A DNA stretch of 64,000 nucleotides from CAVQGZ01 sp963712175. GTDB lineage: Bacteria; Actinomycetota; Actinomycetes; Jiangellales; Jiangellaceae. A program made the position numbers and the translations under genes. Positions 54,247 to 63,000 of the stretch are shown here, one piece after another. The stretch spans positions 1 through 64,000 of the forward strand of contig CAVQGZ010000007.1 in NCBI GenBank assembly GCA_963712175.1, read 5' to 3'. The notes below the pieces were generated by a model, which was given only the letters and a program-made list of their open reading frames with translations, did no database searches and was not told where the DNA came from. How positions within the stretch are numbered: position 1 is the first letter of the stretch; every line of letters starts with the position of its first letter.

Positions 54247-56139
54247 TCAGTCGACCGCGAGCTCGAGGTCAGAGGCGACCGAGTCGAGCTCGCTGAACTC
54301 GACCTCGAGCTCGACGACGCCGTAGCGCGTCTTGGTGTGCAGGGTGCCCGGCCCGCGTCGAAAGACCTGGATCATCGCGTCGTTCTCCCCCAGGACGTCC
54401 GCGGTGAACCCGCGCACGCCGTTGGCCATGGCGTACTGCGACGTTCGCTGGTGCATCGCGGTGCCAAGGCCCTTGCCCTGCCAGTCGGGGTCGACGATGT
54501 AGGCGACGTCGGCGAGGCGCGTGGACGGGTCGAGGTAGTACGAGCTCGTGGCGACGATCTTCTCGTTCTCCTCCTCGCCGACGACAGCCGCGAACGCCAT
54601 CTCGCGGGAGTAGCTGACGCTGGTGAAGTGCTCGGCCATCTGGTGGGTCATCGCCGAGAGGTTGCGGAAGAAGCGGGTGCGGACGTCCTCGGGGTCGAGC
54701 CGGTAGAAGAGGTCTTGGAGCAGCTGGGCGTCGGTGCTCTTGGTGGGCCTGATGAGCACCTCGCCACCGCCCTTGAGGGTCACCCTGCGCTCCTCGTCGA
54801 CGGGGTAGGAGCGACGGCTGCGAATGGACTGGTCGGCGTGGACCAGTCCGAGCTCCTTGGCCTGGGCGAGAAGCGTCTCGCGGTCGTCCGGGTGGGCGAT
54901 CTCGATGAGCGCGATCGCCCGTTGCCTCGTTGTCGACCCGTAGAGGTAGGCCGATCCGTACTCCGTAATCACCCAGTGGGTCTCGTAGCGAGGAATGGTC
55001 ACTGGCTCGAGCGGGCCGAGGAACGGCTTGACGTTCGTCTCGCCCAGCGCGTTGCGAGACGGCACGCACACGATCGCTCGCCCGTCCGGCGATCGGGCGG
55101 CCCCGTAGTGGAAGACGGCAGTCGAGCCGACTCCCCCGTACTGGGTGCCGTTGCGGTACTCCGCGCACACCTGGCCGGTGAGGTCGACCGAGAAGCCGTG
55201 CACGATGGAGACCATCCGGTTCTGGGCCATCAGGACGCGGGGGTCGCTGACCTCGTCGATGGGACGGAAGGTGAAGGCGCGGTTGTTCTCGATGGCGTCG
55301 TAGAGGCGCTGCGTCCCCATGGCGAAGCTGGCCACGACCCGCCCGCGCGACATCGACTTGTACCGGCCGTTGATCACCCCGGCATGGACCAGGTCGACGA
55401 CCGCGTCGGAGATGACGTCGCTGTGCACGCCGAGGTCGCGGTGCTTGCTCAGGCGCGCCAAGACCTCGGTGATGAGCAGGCCGGGGCCCGTGTGAAGGGT
55501 GGCGCCGTCCGGTACCAGGCGGACGACGTACTTGGCCAGGTCGGCGACTACGCCGCCCATCTCTCGGGTCGGCTCGTACTCGAGCATCGAGGCGTCCACC
55601 TCGACGACAGCGTCGAACCTGTCGAACGGCACCAGGGTGTCGCCCCGGGTGCGCGGCATCGCCGGGTTGACCTCGGCGATCACCAGGGAGGCAGCGTCGA
55701 TCATTGCCCGCCCCAGCCCGACCGACGCTCCCAGGCTGCACATGCCGCCGGCGTCCGGCTCGGAGACCTGCACCACGGCGACGTCGATGCGCAGTCGGCC
55801 CTCGCGCTGGGTGCGGGTGACGTCGCGCAGGCTGATCGGGATGTAGTCGACACTGCCCTGCCCCACCAGCGACACCATGTCGTGGGACACGTAGAACGTC
55901 CGGTGCTTGAGAACCGGACGGCGAGGCTCGCCTGCCCGCTCTCGCGTCAGGTAGTGGTAGAGCCGCACGCCAGGGTGGTCGACCGCGGCGTTCTCGAGTG
56001 CGGCCAGGAACGTGACCGGAGTCGCGCAGCCGCTGCTCAGAAAGACGTGCGCGCCCTTCGGCAGCATGGCTACGGCGTCATCGACAGAGATGGCACTGCT
56101 GCGCCAGCTGGCCGCCGCCCGCGCCGCCTTCAACCCCAC
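54247..56139 (-). CDS. Acetyl-CoA hydrolase/transferase fused to a GNAT acetyltransferase
   Basis: A 630-residue protein. Residues 1-430 are a class I CoA-transferase/acetyl-CoA hydrolase: VFLSSGCATPVTF, LHTGPGLLITEVLARLSKH and ETHWVITEYGSAYLYG. Residues 450-620 are a GNAT domain: VLIRPTKSTDAQLLQDLFYRL and the acetyl-CoA loop DPDWQGKGLGTAMHQR. GTG 56139 follows a TACGCT -10 by six bases, so the mRNA is probably leaderless. The fusion couples acyl-CoA turnover with a possible protein or small-molecule acetylation; what it acetylates is unknown. Confidence 0.88.
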   Translation of the reverse strand: MGLKAARAAASWRSSAISVDDAVAMLPKGAHVFLSSGCATPVTFLAALENAAVDHPGVRLYHYLTRERAGEPRRPVLKHRTFYVSHDMVSLVGQGSVDYIPISLRDVTRTQREGRLRIDVAVVQVSEPDAGGMCSLGASVGLGRAMIDAASLVIAEVNPAMPRTRGDTLVPFDRFDAVVEVDASMLEYEPTREMGGVVADLAKYVVRLVPDGATLHTGPGLLITEVLARLSKHRDLGVHSDVISDAVVDLVHAGVINGRYKSMSRGRVVASFAMGTQRLYDAIENNRAFTFRPIDEVSDPRVLMAQNRMVSIVHGFSVDLTGQVCAEYRNGTQYGGVGSTAVFHYGAARSPDGRAIVCVPSRNALGETNVKPFLGPLEPVTIPRYETHWVITEYGSAYLYGSTTRQRAIALIEIAHPDDRETLLAQAKELGLVHADQSIRSRRSYPVDEERRVTLKGGGEVLIRPTKSTDAQLLQDLFYRLDPEDVRTRFFRNLSAMTHQMAEHFTSVSYSREMAFAAVVGEEENEKIVATSSYYLDPSTRLADVAYIVDPDWQGKGLGTAMHQRTSQYAMANGVRGFTADVLGENDAMIQVFRRGPGTLHTKTRYGVVELEVEFSELDSVASDLELAVD

Positions 56140-56192
56140 GTCTCCAGCGTAGTTGCCCGCAGCCGGGCGGGCCTGGCCGGGCGCGGGCCCCG

Positions 56193-56951
56193 TCAGGCCA
56201 GCAGGACCACCAGGGCCACCAGGCCGACCGCGACCACGACGCCACGCAGGACGGGTACCGGCAGCCGCCTGGCGAGCCGGGCCCCGAGCAGCCCCCCGGC
56301 CGACGAACCCAGCGCCACCAGCAGGGCCGCCCCCCAGTCCACCGGCGCCACGACGGCAAAGACGAGCCCCGCAACGAGGTTCGCCGTCCCGGCCAGCACG
56401 TTCTTGACGGCGTTCGCCTGCTGCAGGCCCAGGACGGTGCCAAGCCCCAGCACGCCGATCAGGAGCACGCCCTGGGCGGCACCGAAGTACGCCCCGTACA
56501 CACCGGTCAGGCCGACCGCCCCCCACAGCCAGGGCGCCGATCGGGTTCTGGGCGCGTGCGCGGCCGTGCGACGCGCAACCCAGGGCTGAACAACCACCAG
56601 CAGGACGGCAACGCCGACGAGCACCGGTACCACGGCTTCGAACACCGTCTCCGGGAACGTCAGCAGCAGCACGACACCGACCAGGGCCCCCAGGACCGTG
56701 GCCGGCAGCAGGTGCCGCAGTGTCGGCCGCAGCCCGGCCAGCTCCCGCCGATAGCCGTAGACGCTGGCCATCGACCCGGGGACGAGGCCGACGGTGTTGC
56801 TGACGTTGGCGGTCAGCGGCGGCAGCCCGACGGCCACCAGGGTCGGGAAGGTGATGAGGCTGCCGGAGCCGACCACGGCGTTGAGCGCGCCTGCCCCGAA
56901 GCCGGCGAGGATGACGAGTGCTGCCTCGAGCAGGGTGAGGTTCTCGATCAC
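56193..56951 (-). CDS. TauE/SafE family anion exporter
   Basis: A 252-residue membrane protein with about seven to eight helices. The first repeat reads LVILAGFGAGALNAVVGSGSL then FPTLVAVGLPPLTANVSNTVGLVPG, the classic TauE pattern; the second repeat has GLTGVYGAYFGAAQGVLLI. Relatives export sulfite, sulfoacetate or other organosulfur anions. GTG start overlaps the photolyase stop by four bases, a pairing without evident metabolic logic. Confidence 0.88.
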   Translation of the reverse strand: MIENLTLLEAALVILAGFGAGALNAVVGSGSLITFPTLVAVGLPPLTANVSNTVGLVPGSMASVYGYRRELAGLRPTLRHLLPATVLGALVGVVLLLTFPETVFEAVVPVLVGVAVLLVVVQPWVARRTAAHAPRTRSAPWLWGAVGLTGVYGAYFGAAQGVLLIGVLGLGTVLGLQQANAVKNVLAGTANLVAGLVFAVVAPVDWGAALLVALGSSAGGLLGARLARRLPVPVLRGVVVAVGLVALVVLLA

Positions 56952-58435
56952 GGAGCCGCCGAGCCGCGGCGATGCTCCTGGGCTAGCAGGTCGTCCAGGT
57001 CGGTGAGCCGGTCCAGGCCGCGCAGCGGTTGGGCCATCCGAGGGTTGCCCGCCAGCTGCTCACGGTTGCGGTGCAGAAAGGCCCAGTAGCCGGCCGTGAA
57101 CGGGCAGGCCTTCTCCCCGACGCGCAGCGAGGGCCGGTAGTCGCATCCTCGGCAGTAGTCGCTCATCCGGTTGATGTAGGCACCGCCGGACGTGTAGGGC
57201 TTCGTCGCCATCAGCCCGCCGTCCGCGTGCTGGGACATCCCGACGACGTTGGGAAGCATCACCCAGTCGTAGCCGTCCACGAACGACCGGTGGAACCAGT
57301 CCGTGAGCGCCGCCGGGTCGTAGCCGTGCTGCAGGGCCCACGACCCGAGCACCATCAGGCGAGGGATGTGATGCGCCCACCCCTCGTCGCGGACGTCGGC
57401 CAGCACGGACGAGAGGCACCGAGCCCGCACCGCGTCGGCATCGAGGTCGGCGAACCAGTCCGGCAGCGGCTCCTGGGCATCGAGCGCGTTGTGCTGCCGA
57501 TACTCCTCACCCGTGTGCCAGTAGACGTGCCAGACGTACTCACGCCACCCGATCACCTGACGGACGAAGCCCTCGACGGACGACAGCGGCGCCACCTGTT
57601 CGACGTAGGCCCGCTCGGCTCGCCTGACGACGTCCACCGGGTCGAGCAGCCCGAGGTTGAGGGGCACGGACAGCAGCGAGTGGGCCATCCACGGGTCGCC
57701 ATCCAACATCGCGTCCTCATACGGCCCGAAGGCCCCGAGGCGGTGCTCGACGAAGTGCTCGAGTGCGGCGACGGCCTCGTCATGGGTGACGGCGAACCTG
57801 CGGGGTCCGTCCTCGCCGACGAAGCGCACGTCGCCGTCTCGCTCCCAGCGGTCGAGGGTGTCGCGCACCTCGGCGTCGACGTCGTCCTCTGCCGGCCACC
57901 ACGGCTCGCCGACGTCCGCCGAGTCCGCGAGCCGGCTCGCGCCGCGCGGTGGGGGCTCGCGGTTGTCTGCGTCCAGGCTCCAGCGTCCACCCACCGGCGA
58001 GCCGTCCGATTCGACGAGAACTCCGATGCGCCGACGCACCTCGCGGTAGTAGTCGTCCAGCCGCAGCCGGGGGCGCCCCTGCCCCCACTGGTCGAACTCG
58101 GAGCGGGTCATCACCCAGCCGCGCTCCGGCAGCACGCTCACCTGCGGCAGCCGCCGGACCAACGCAAGCGCCGCCCGCGAGGTCGGCGACACCACCTCGA
58201 CGTGCTCGCCCACCTCGGCGAGGGCGTCACGGTAGGTCTCGGTACGCAGCAGCACCGCCTGCTCGCCCAGCTCGCGGGCTCGGTGGTGCAGGGCCGCCAG
58301 AACGAGGTGCGCCTTGCGTCGGTGGAAGGCTCGGCGTCGAAAGACCGACCGGGCCTCGACGAGCAGCACCCGCTGGTCGGCGTCGACGAAGTGCGGGCCG
58401 AGCTGGTCAGCGAACAGCCAACGAAGCGACGTCAT
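56948..58435 (-). CDS. Iron-sulfur photolyase-related protein (FeS-BCP/CryB type)
   Basis: A roughly 495-residue member of the deoxyribodipyrimidine photolyase-related group, which repairs (6-4) photoproducts or acts as a light sensor. Starts TSLRWLFADQLGPHF. FAD-domain hallmarks: GWREYVWHVYW, HHIPRLMVLGSWALQ and DWVMLPNVVGMSQHADGG. Four cysteines fit the [4Fe-4S] cluster: RARCLSSVL, DYCRGCDYRP and EKACPF. ATG 58435 was chosen over GTG 58447 as it matches family starts. Overlaps the exporter gene. Confidence 0.9.
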   Translation of the reverse strand: MTSLRWLFADQLGPHFVDADQRVLLVEARSVFRRRAFHRRKAHLVLAALHHRARELGEQAVLLRTETYRDALAEVGEHVEVVSPTSRAALALVRRLPQVSVLPERGWVMTRSEFDQWGQGRPRLRLDDYYREVRRRIGVLVESDGSPVGGRWSLDADNREPPPRGASRLADSADVGEPWWPAEDDVDAEVRDTLDRWERDGDVRFVGEDGPRRFAVTHDEAVAALEHFVEHRLGAFGPYEDAMLDGDPWMAHSLLSVPLNLGLLDPVDVVRRAERAYVEQVAPLSSVEGFVRQVIGWREYVWHVYWHTGEEYRQHNALDAQEPLPDWFADLDADAVRARCLSSVLADVRDEGWAHHIPRLMVLGSWALQHGYDPAALTDWFHRSFVDGYDWVMLPNVVGMSQHADGGLMATKPYTSGGAYINRMSDYCRGCDYRPSLRVGEKACPFTAGYWAFLHRNREQLAGNPRMAQPLRGLDRLTDLDDLLAQEHRRGSAAP

Positions 58436-58463
58436 CGGTTCGCGCACCGCGCTCGGCGCGAGG

Positions 58464-59537
58464 TCAGCGGTCCTGGGACGCCTCGCGTGCCGCCTCGATC
58501 TCTATCTCGGCAGCTTTCTCCGCCTCGGCGCTGGCCTGCTCAGCGGCCTGCTGGGCGAGCTCCTGCTGTCGCTTGATCTCCTCGGGCAGCTCGCCGACCT
58601 CGGCCAGCCCGCCGGACGACGGGGCCAGGTTGCCGGCCAGGTTGCCCAGGCCCTCGAGTGCCTTGCCGATCTCGCTGGGCAGCACCCACAGCTTGTTGGC
58701 GTCACCCTCGGCGATCTTCGGCAGCATCTGCAAGTACTGGTACGACAGCAGCTTCTGGTCCGGGTTGCCCCGGTGGATCGCGTGGAACACCGTCTGGATG
58801 GCCTGCGACTCACCATCGGCACGCAGGATGGCGGCTTGCTTCTCCGCCTCGGCGGTCAGGATCGCCGACTGCTTCTGGCCCTCGGCCGACAGGATCGCGG
58901 CCTGCTTCTGACCCTCCGCGGTCAGGATCTGTGACTGTCGGACGCCTTCGGCGTTCAGGATGACCGCACGCTTGTCACGGTCGGCGCGCATCTGCTTCTC
59001 CATCGCGTCCTTGATGGACGGCGGCGGGTCGATCGCCTTGAGCTCGACGCGGTTGACGCGGATGCCCCACTTGCCGGTGGCCTCGTCGAGAACGCTGCGC
59101 AGGGCGTTGTTGATGTCCTCACGGCTGGTGAGGGTCTGCTCGAGGTCCATACCGCCGATGACGTTGCGCAGCGTGGTCACCGTCAGCTGTTCGATACCGG
59201 CGATGTAGTCAGCGATCTCGTACGTGGCCGACTTCGGGTCGGTCACCTGGTAGTAGATGACGGTGTCGATCGACACCACGAGGTTGTCCTGGGTGATCAC
59301 CGGCTGCGGAGGGAACGACACCACCTGCTCGCGCAGGTCCACCAACGGCAGCACGCGGTCGACGAACGGGACGACGATCGCCAGCCCAGGGTTCAGCGAC
59401 TTCTGGAAACGGCCCAGTCGCTCGACGATGCCTGCCCGAGCCTGCGGGACGATGCGCACCGAGCGCACCAGAGCCACGAAGATCAACAGTGCGAACAGGA
59501 ACGCCAGGAACAGCCCTACTGCTGTACCGATGTCCAT
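58464..59537 (-). CDS. SPFH/Band 7 (stomatin-like) membrane protein
   Basis: A 357-residue QmcA-like protein. N-terminal membrane helix (FLAFLFALLIFVALV), Band 7 domain with IVERLGRFQKSLNPGLAIVVPF and LRNVIGGMDLEQTLTSREDIN, then a long coiled coil built of repeated ILTAEGQKQAAI-type 11-residue units (about residues 190-245). A Glu/Ala-rich C-terminus follows. SPFH proteins scaffold membrane microdomains and bind proteases. The NfeD gene 33 bases upstream is the usual partner. Confidence 0.92.
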   Translation of the reverse strand: MDIGTAVGLFLAFLFALLIFVALVRSVRIVPQARAGIVERLGRFQKSLNPGLAIVVPFVDRVLPLVDLREQVVSFPPQPVITQDNLVVSIDTVIYYQVTDPKSATYEIADYIAGIEQLTVTTLRNVIGGMDLEQTLTSREDINNALRSVLDEATGKWGIRVNRVELKAIDPPPSIKDAMEKQMRADRDKRAVILNAEGVRQSQILTAEGQKQAAILSAEGQKQSAILTAEAEKQAAILRADGESQAIQTVFHAIHRGNPDQKLLSYQYLQMLPKIAEGDANKLWVLPSEIGKALEGLGNLAGNLAPSSGGLAEVGELPEEIKRQQELAQQAAEQASAEAEKAAEIEIEAAREASQDR

Positions 59538-59570
59538 CTCAACCTCTTCTCGTCACGCGTGAGTTGCTGC

Positions 59571-60032
59571 TCAGCCGTCCGCGCGAAAGACGACTGCTGT
59601 TGCCCCATCGATCTCCACGACATGCACTCTCGTACCGGGCTCGATGACCTCACGGTCGTCGAAGGAGCGAGCCGACCAGATCTCCCCGGCCAGCTTCACC
59701 TGCCCCTGGTGCGCGTCAACCTGGCTCGTCACCAGCGCGTCGCGCCCGACCAGGGCCGCGACTCCCGTGCGTGCCTCGATCGGCGTGCGCAGGTGCCGCT
59801 TGGCCACGGGACGCACGACCCCGAGCAGCGCCGCCGTCGCCACGATCGCGACGACCGCCTGCAGCAGCAGCGGCGCTCCGAACGCAGCCGCAGCGGCACC
59901 GGCCAGGGCGCCGCCGGCCAGCATCAGGAACACCAGGTCGAGGGTGGTGGTCTCCACGATGCCCAGGACCACCGCGAGCCCCAACCATCCCGCCCAGGCG
60001 TTGTCGCCCAGCCAGTCGAAGAAACCGTCCAT
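59571..60032 (-). CDS. NfeD family protein
   Basis: A 153-residue short NfeD. Two to three membrane helices (WLGLAVVLGIVETTTLDLVFLMLAGGAL, LLLQAVVAIVATAALLGVV) precede a C-terminal OB-fold domain (VGRDALVTSQVDAHQGQVKLAGEIW, PGTRVHVVEIDGATAVV). NfeD proteins act together with SPFH/stomatin proteins, and the SPFH gene follows here on the same strand. This supports a membrane-microdomain pair. Confidence 0.9.
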   Translation of the reverse strand: MDGFFDWLGDNAWAGWLGLAVVLGIVETTTLDLVFLMLAGGALAGAAAAAFGAPLLLQAVVAIVATAALLGVVRPVAKRHLRTPIEARTGVAALVGRDALVTSQVDAHQGQVKLAGEIWSARSFDDREVIEPGTRVHVVEIDGATAVVFRADG

Positions 60033-60041
60033 AGGTCCAGG

Positions 60042-60848
60042 CTAGACAGGGTTGGTGGCGACGGCAGGTCCGAAAGCCCTGGCGATCCAACGGCCGGCTC
60101 GCCGTTCGACGTGCAGCGGTAGGCCGAAGCACTCCGACAGCAGCGGGGCGGTGAGCGTCTGCTCGACCGGCCCGGCCGCCACCACGGCGCCGTCGCGCAG
60201 CAGTAGCGCGTGCGTCATGGCTGGCGGGATCTCCTCGACGTGGTGCGTGACCAGCACCATCGCGGGCGCGTAGGGATCCTGGGCCAGACCGTCGAGGGTC
60301 GTCACGAGCCGCTCGCGAGCCCCCAGGTCGAGTCCCGCAGCAGGCTCGTCCAGCAGCAGCAGCTCCGGGTCGGTCATGAGGGCGCGAGCGATCTGGGCGC
60401 GCTTGCGTTCGCCCTCGGACAACGTGCCGAAGGTCCGGTCGGCCAGGTGCCCGATGCCCATGCGGGTGAGCAGCGCGTCGGCCTGCGACTCGTCCATCCC
60501 GTGGTAGGACTCCCGCCAGCGGCCCACGACGGCGTAGGCGGCGGTCAGCACGAGGTCACGCACGCGCTCACCGCGCGGGATCTGCTCGGCCAGCACGGCA
60601 CTGGCCAGGCCTATCCGCGGGCGCAGCTCGAAGACGTCGACGGTGCCGAGCATCTCTCCGAGCACCTCGGCGTAGCCGTGAGTCGGGTGCATCTGGGCTG
60701 CTGCGATGGACAGCAGGGTCGTCTTCCCGGCGCCGTTGGGCCCCAGCACGACCCAGCGCTCGTCCTCCTCGACCAGCCACGAGACCGACGAGAGCAACGG
60801 CTGCCCGGACCGGGTCAGCGTCACGTCGGCGAACTCGATCGCGGCCAC
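60042..60848 (-). CDS. ABC transporter ATP-binding protein
   Basis: A 268-residue stand-alone ABC ATPase. Walker A LGPNGAGKTT near residue 38, a signature of the unusual form LSEGERKR near residue 142, Walker B ELLLLDEPAAGLD, and H-loop VTHHVEEIP. LSEGERKR with HHVEEIP is typical of the YlmA/ModF-like soluble group rather than of importers; no permease gene is adjacent. GTG 60848 follows a TAGGCT -10 by six bases (leaderless). Confidence 0.9.
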   Translation of the reverse strand: MAAIEFADVTLTRSGQPLLSSVSWLVEEDERWVVLGPNGAGKTTLLSIAAAQMHPTHGYAEVLGEMLGTVDVFELRPRIGLASAVLAEQIPRGERVRDLVLTAAYAVVGRWRESYHGMDESQADALLTRMGIGHLADRTFGTLSEGERKRAQIARALMTDPELLLLDEPAAGLDLGARERLVTTLDGLAQDPYAPAMVLVTHHVEEIPPAMTHALLLRDGAVVAAGPVEQTLTAPLLSECFGLPLHVERRAGRWIARAFGPAVATNPV

Positions 60849-60854
60849 GGGTCC

Positions 60855-60879
60855 AGCCTACGTAGCGGGGGCCTACTCT
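60855..60879. promoter_or_regulatory. Back-to-back leaderless promoters in a 37-base gap
   Basis: On minus, TAGGCT (60855-60860) lies six bases before the ABC gene GTG (60848). On plus, TACTCT (60874-60879) lies six bases before the ATG of the gene at 60886. The start codons are only 37 bases apart, so each promoter's upstream contacts overlap the other's -10 and start; the two should exclude each other. Confidence 0.55.
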
Positions 60880-60885
60880 GTGCCG

Positions 60886-61674
60886 ATGCCGACTCCCCTG
60901 CGCGCCGCCCTGCTGGCGTCGTGGGGGACGGCCTACCTGCTCGGCGCCGAGCCGCTGGAGCGCGCCGTTGCGGCCGTCGAGGGCGACGACGAGCCGCACC
61001 TGGTGGTCAGCGACCCGCTTGGCGGCCCTGACGAGCTGGCGGAGGCACTCGTCGCCATGCGAGCCGAGGGCCTGGCCGGCCTGCGCCTGGCGCTTCCCGT
61101 CCCCGGAGACCTCGTGGGGCTCACCGGACCACCGTCGTTCAACCAGGCAGTGCTGGCGGTCGGCGAAGCGGCGATCGGGATCGCCGACCCGGCACGCGCG
61201 GGCGGCGCGAGCGTGCCTGCCCTGATCCCCGACGTCTGCACGTTCGGAGCACCGGGAGACCAGGGGCACTGCGTGACGTGGCGGACGTCGCCGGCCTCCG
61301 GGGCCACGCCCGACGTCCCGACGCTCCCCGAGGCCGATCGCGGGCTGACCGAGGCAATGCGCGACGCCGCCGCGAGCCTCGCTCGAGTCACCAGCGGGTC
61401 GTGGACGCCAGGCGCCGCCGACATCGCCCAGCGACTGCGCAGCTGGGGCGGTTCCCTCCTGCTGCCCGAGGTCGCCGGTCCCCGGGCCGAGGCGCTGGCC
61501 CAGCGCGCGGTCCACACGCTCGCCATCGTGGAGGCGGCGCGCGACGACTCCGGAGGCGCGCTGACGTCGCACTCCGCGCAGATCCGGTCTGCCTCGCTCA
61601 CGCCGCTGGAGCGCGCAGCTCGTCGAGGCCTGGTCGCCGCCGTTGGCGCCTGTCACGACCTGGCCGTTCACTGA
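60886..61674 (+). CDS. Conserved actinobacterial protein of unknown function
   Basis: A 262-residue cytoplasmic protein without membrane segments. The N-terminal half resembles an alpha/beta fold (AALLASWGTAYLLGAEPLERAVAAV, PHLVVSDPLGGPDELAEALVAM). The C-terminal half is Ala/Arg-rich and helical. No catalytic motif was recognised. ATG 60886 is supported by TACTCT six bases upstream. It is followed 27 bases later by serB in the same orientation. Confidence 0.75.
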   Translation: MPTPLRAALLASWGTAYLLGAEPLERAVAAVEGDDEPHLVVSDPLGGPDELAEALVAMRAEGLAGLRLALPVPGDLVGLTGPPSFNQAVLAVGEAAIGIADPARAGGASVPALIPDVCTFGAPGDQGHCVTWRTSPASGATPDVPTLPEADRGLTEAMRDAAASLARVTSGSWTPGAADIAQRLRSWGGSLLLPEVAGPRAEALAQRAVHTLAIVEAARDDSGGALTSHSAQIRSASLTPLERAARRGLVAAVGACHDLAVH

Positions 61675-61701
61675 CCGCAGATCGCCTACGCTTCGACGGC
61701 G

Positions 61702-62982
61702 ATGAGCACTCCTGCACCGGGCACTCCCACAGGTCAGGACGTCGCAACCTTGCGCCTCACCCTCACCGGTCACGACCGCCCCGGGGTCACGACACAGCTG
61801 TTCAGCGCGCTGACCTCAGCCAGCGAGCACGAGCTGGCTGTCGTCGACATCGAGCAGGTCGTGGTGCGCGGGAGGCTCGTGCTCGGGGTCTTGCTCGCCC
61901 CCGCTGACTCCACCGTCACCCCAGCCGTGGCAGACACCTGGCTGGCGGCGACGGCGGACACGGCAGAGCGGGTCGCGACCGACCTGGGTCTGCACCTCGA
62001 GGCGTCCACGGGGTGGGGTGACCCCGCACAGCTTCGCCGTGGATCCGTCGTCGTCACCGTCCTCGGCCGGCCGCTCACGCCTGGTGCCGTGGCCGGGATC
62101 ACCGCGGAGATCGCCGCCTCGGGTGCCAACATCGACCGCATCACGAGGCTGGCCGCCTACCCCGTCACGTCGATCCGCATGCACCTGTCCGACGCGGACG
62201 CGGCCGTCCTGCGCCCGGCCTTGGCCGCGGCCGCCGCCGGGCTCGGCGTCGATGTCGCGGTGGAGTCGGCGGGGCTGCACCAGCGCGCGTCCCGCCTCGT
62301 CGTCATGGACGTCGACTCGACCCTCGTGCAGGGCGAGGTCATCGAGATGCTGGCCGGGCACGCGGGCGTCCTCCCCGAGGTCGCCCGTGTCACCGACGCC
62401 GCCATGCGGGGTGAGCTCGACTTCGAGCAGTCCCTGCGCGCGCGGGTCGCGCTGCTGGAGGGACTACCCGTGGCGGCCGTGGACCAGGTTCGTCGCGACG
62501 TCGTCCTCACCCCCGGCGCGCGGACCCTGGTGCGCACGCTCAAGCGGCTGGGCTACCGGTTCGCCATCGTCAGCGGCGGCTTCACCCAGATCACCGACCA
62601 CCTCGCCGAGGAGCTGGGGCTGGACTACTCGGCGGCCAACACCCTTGAGGTGCTCGACGGGCGGCTCACCGGTCGCGTCGTCGGGCCGGTCATCGACCGG
62701 GCCGGCAAGGCCGAGGCACTGCGTCGGTTCGCCGCGCAGGCCGGGCTTCCGCTGGCCCGGACCGTCGCGATCGGCGACGGAGCCAACGACCTCGACATGA
62801 TCGCCGCCGCGGGCCTGGGCATCGCCTTCAACGCCAAGCCGGTGGTGCGCGCCGCCGCCGACGCTGCCGTGTCGGTGCCCTACCTCGACTCGATCCTCTA
62901 CCTGCTCGGCGTCAGCCGTGAGGACGTGGAGGCAGCCGACGAGGCCGACGGGACGCCGACGCCGGCCCCCCCGGTCGCCTGA
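61702..62982 (+). CDS. serB: Phosphoserine phosphatase with N-terminal ACT domains
   Basis: Final step of serine synthesis. The 426-residue protein has two ACT-like domains (residues 14-95: LTLTGHDRPGVTTQLFSAL; 110-190: VVTVLGRPLTPGAVAGI), which suggests allosteric control by an amino acid. The HAD core has motif I VMDVDSTLVQGEVIEML near residue 200, motif II IVSGGFTQ, and motif III/IV GDGANDLDM near residue 365. A TACGCT hexamer nine bases before the ATG indicates a very short leader. Confidence 0.95.
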   Translation: MSTPAPGTPTGQDVATLRLTLTGHDRPGVTTQLFSALTSASEHELAVVDIEQVVVRGRLVLGVLLAPADSTVTPAVADTWLAATADTAERVATDLGLHLEASTGWGDPAQLRRGSVVVTVLGRPLTPGAVAGITAEIAASGANIDRITRLAAYPVTSIRMHLSDADAAVLRPALAAAAAGLGVDVAVESAGLHQRASRLVVMDVDSTLVQGEVIEMLAGHAGVLPEVARVTDAAMRGELDFEQSLRARVALLEGLPVAAVDQVRRDVVLTPGARTLVRTLKRLGYRFAIVSGGFTQITDHLAEELGLDYSAANTLEVLDGRLTGRVVGPVIDRAGKAEALRRFAAQAGLPLARTVAIGDGANDLDMIAAAGLGIAFNAKPVVRAAADAAVSVPYLDSILYLLGVSREDVEAADEADGTPTPAPPVA

Positions 62983-63000
62983 GTCGGGGCTGGCTGGTCC

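Noticed and set aside
54142..56589. 815-codon open frame on plus opposite the acetyl-CoA hydrolase/GNAT gene
   Set aside because: The translation is Val/Asp/Gly/His-rich shadow text with no motifs, whereas the minus frame has two clear enzyme domains. High GC makes long antisense frames common here.
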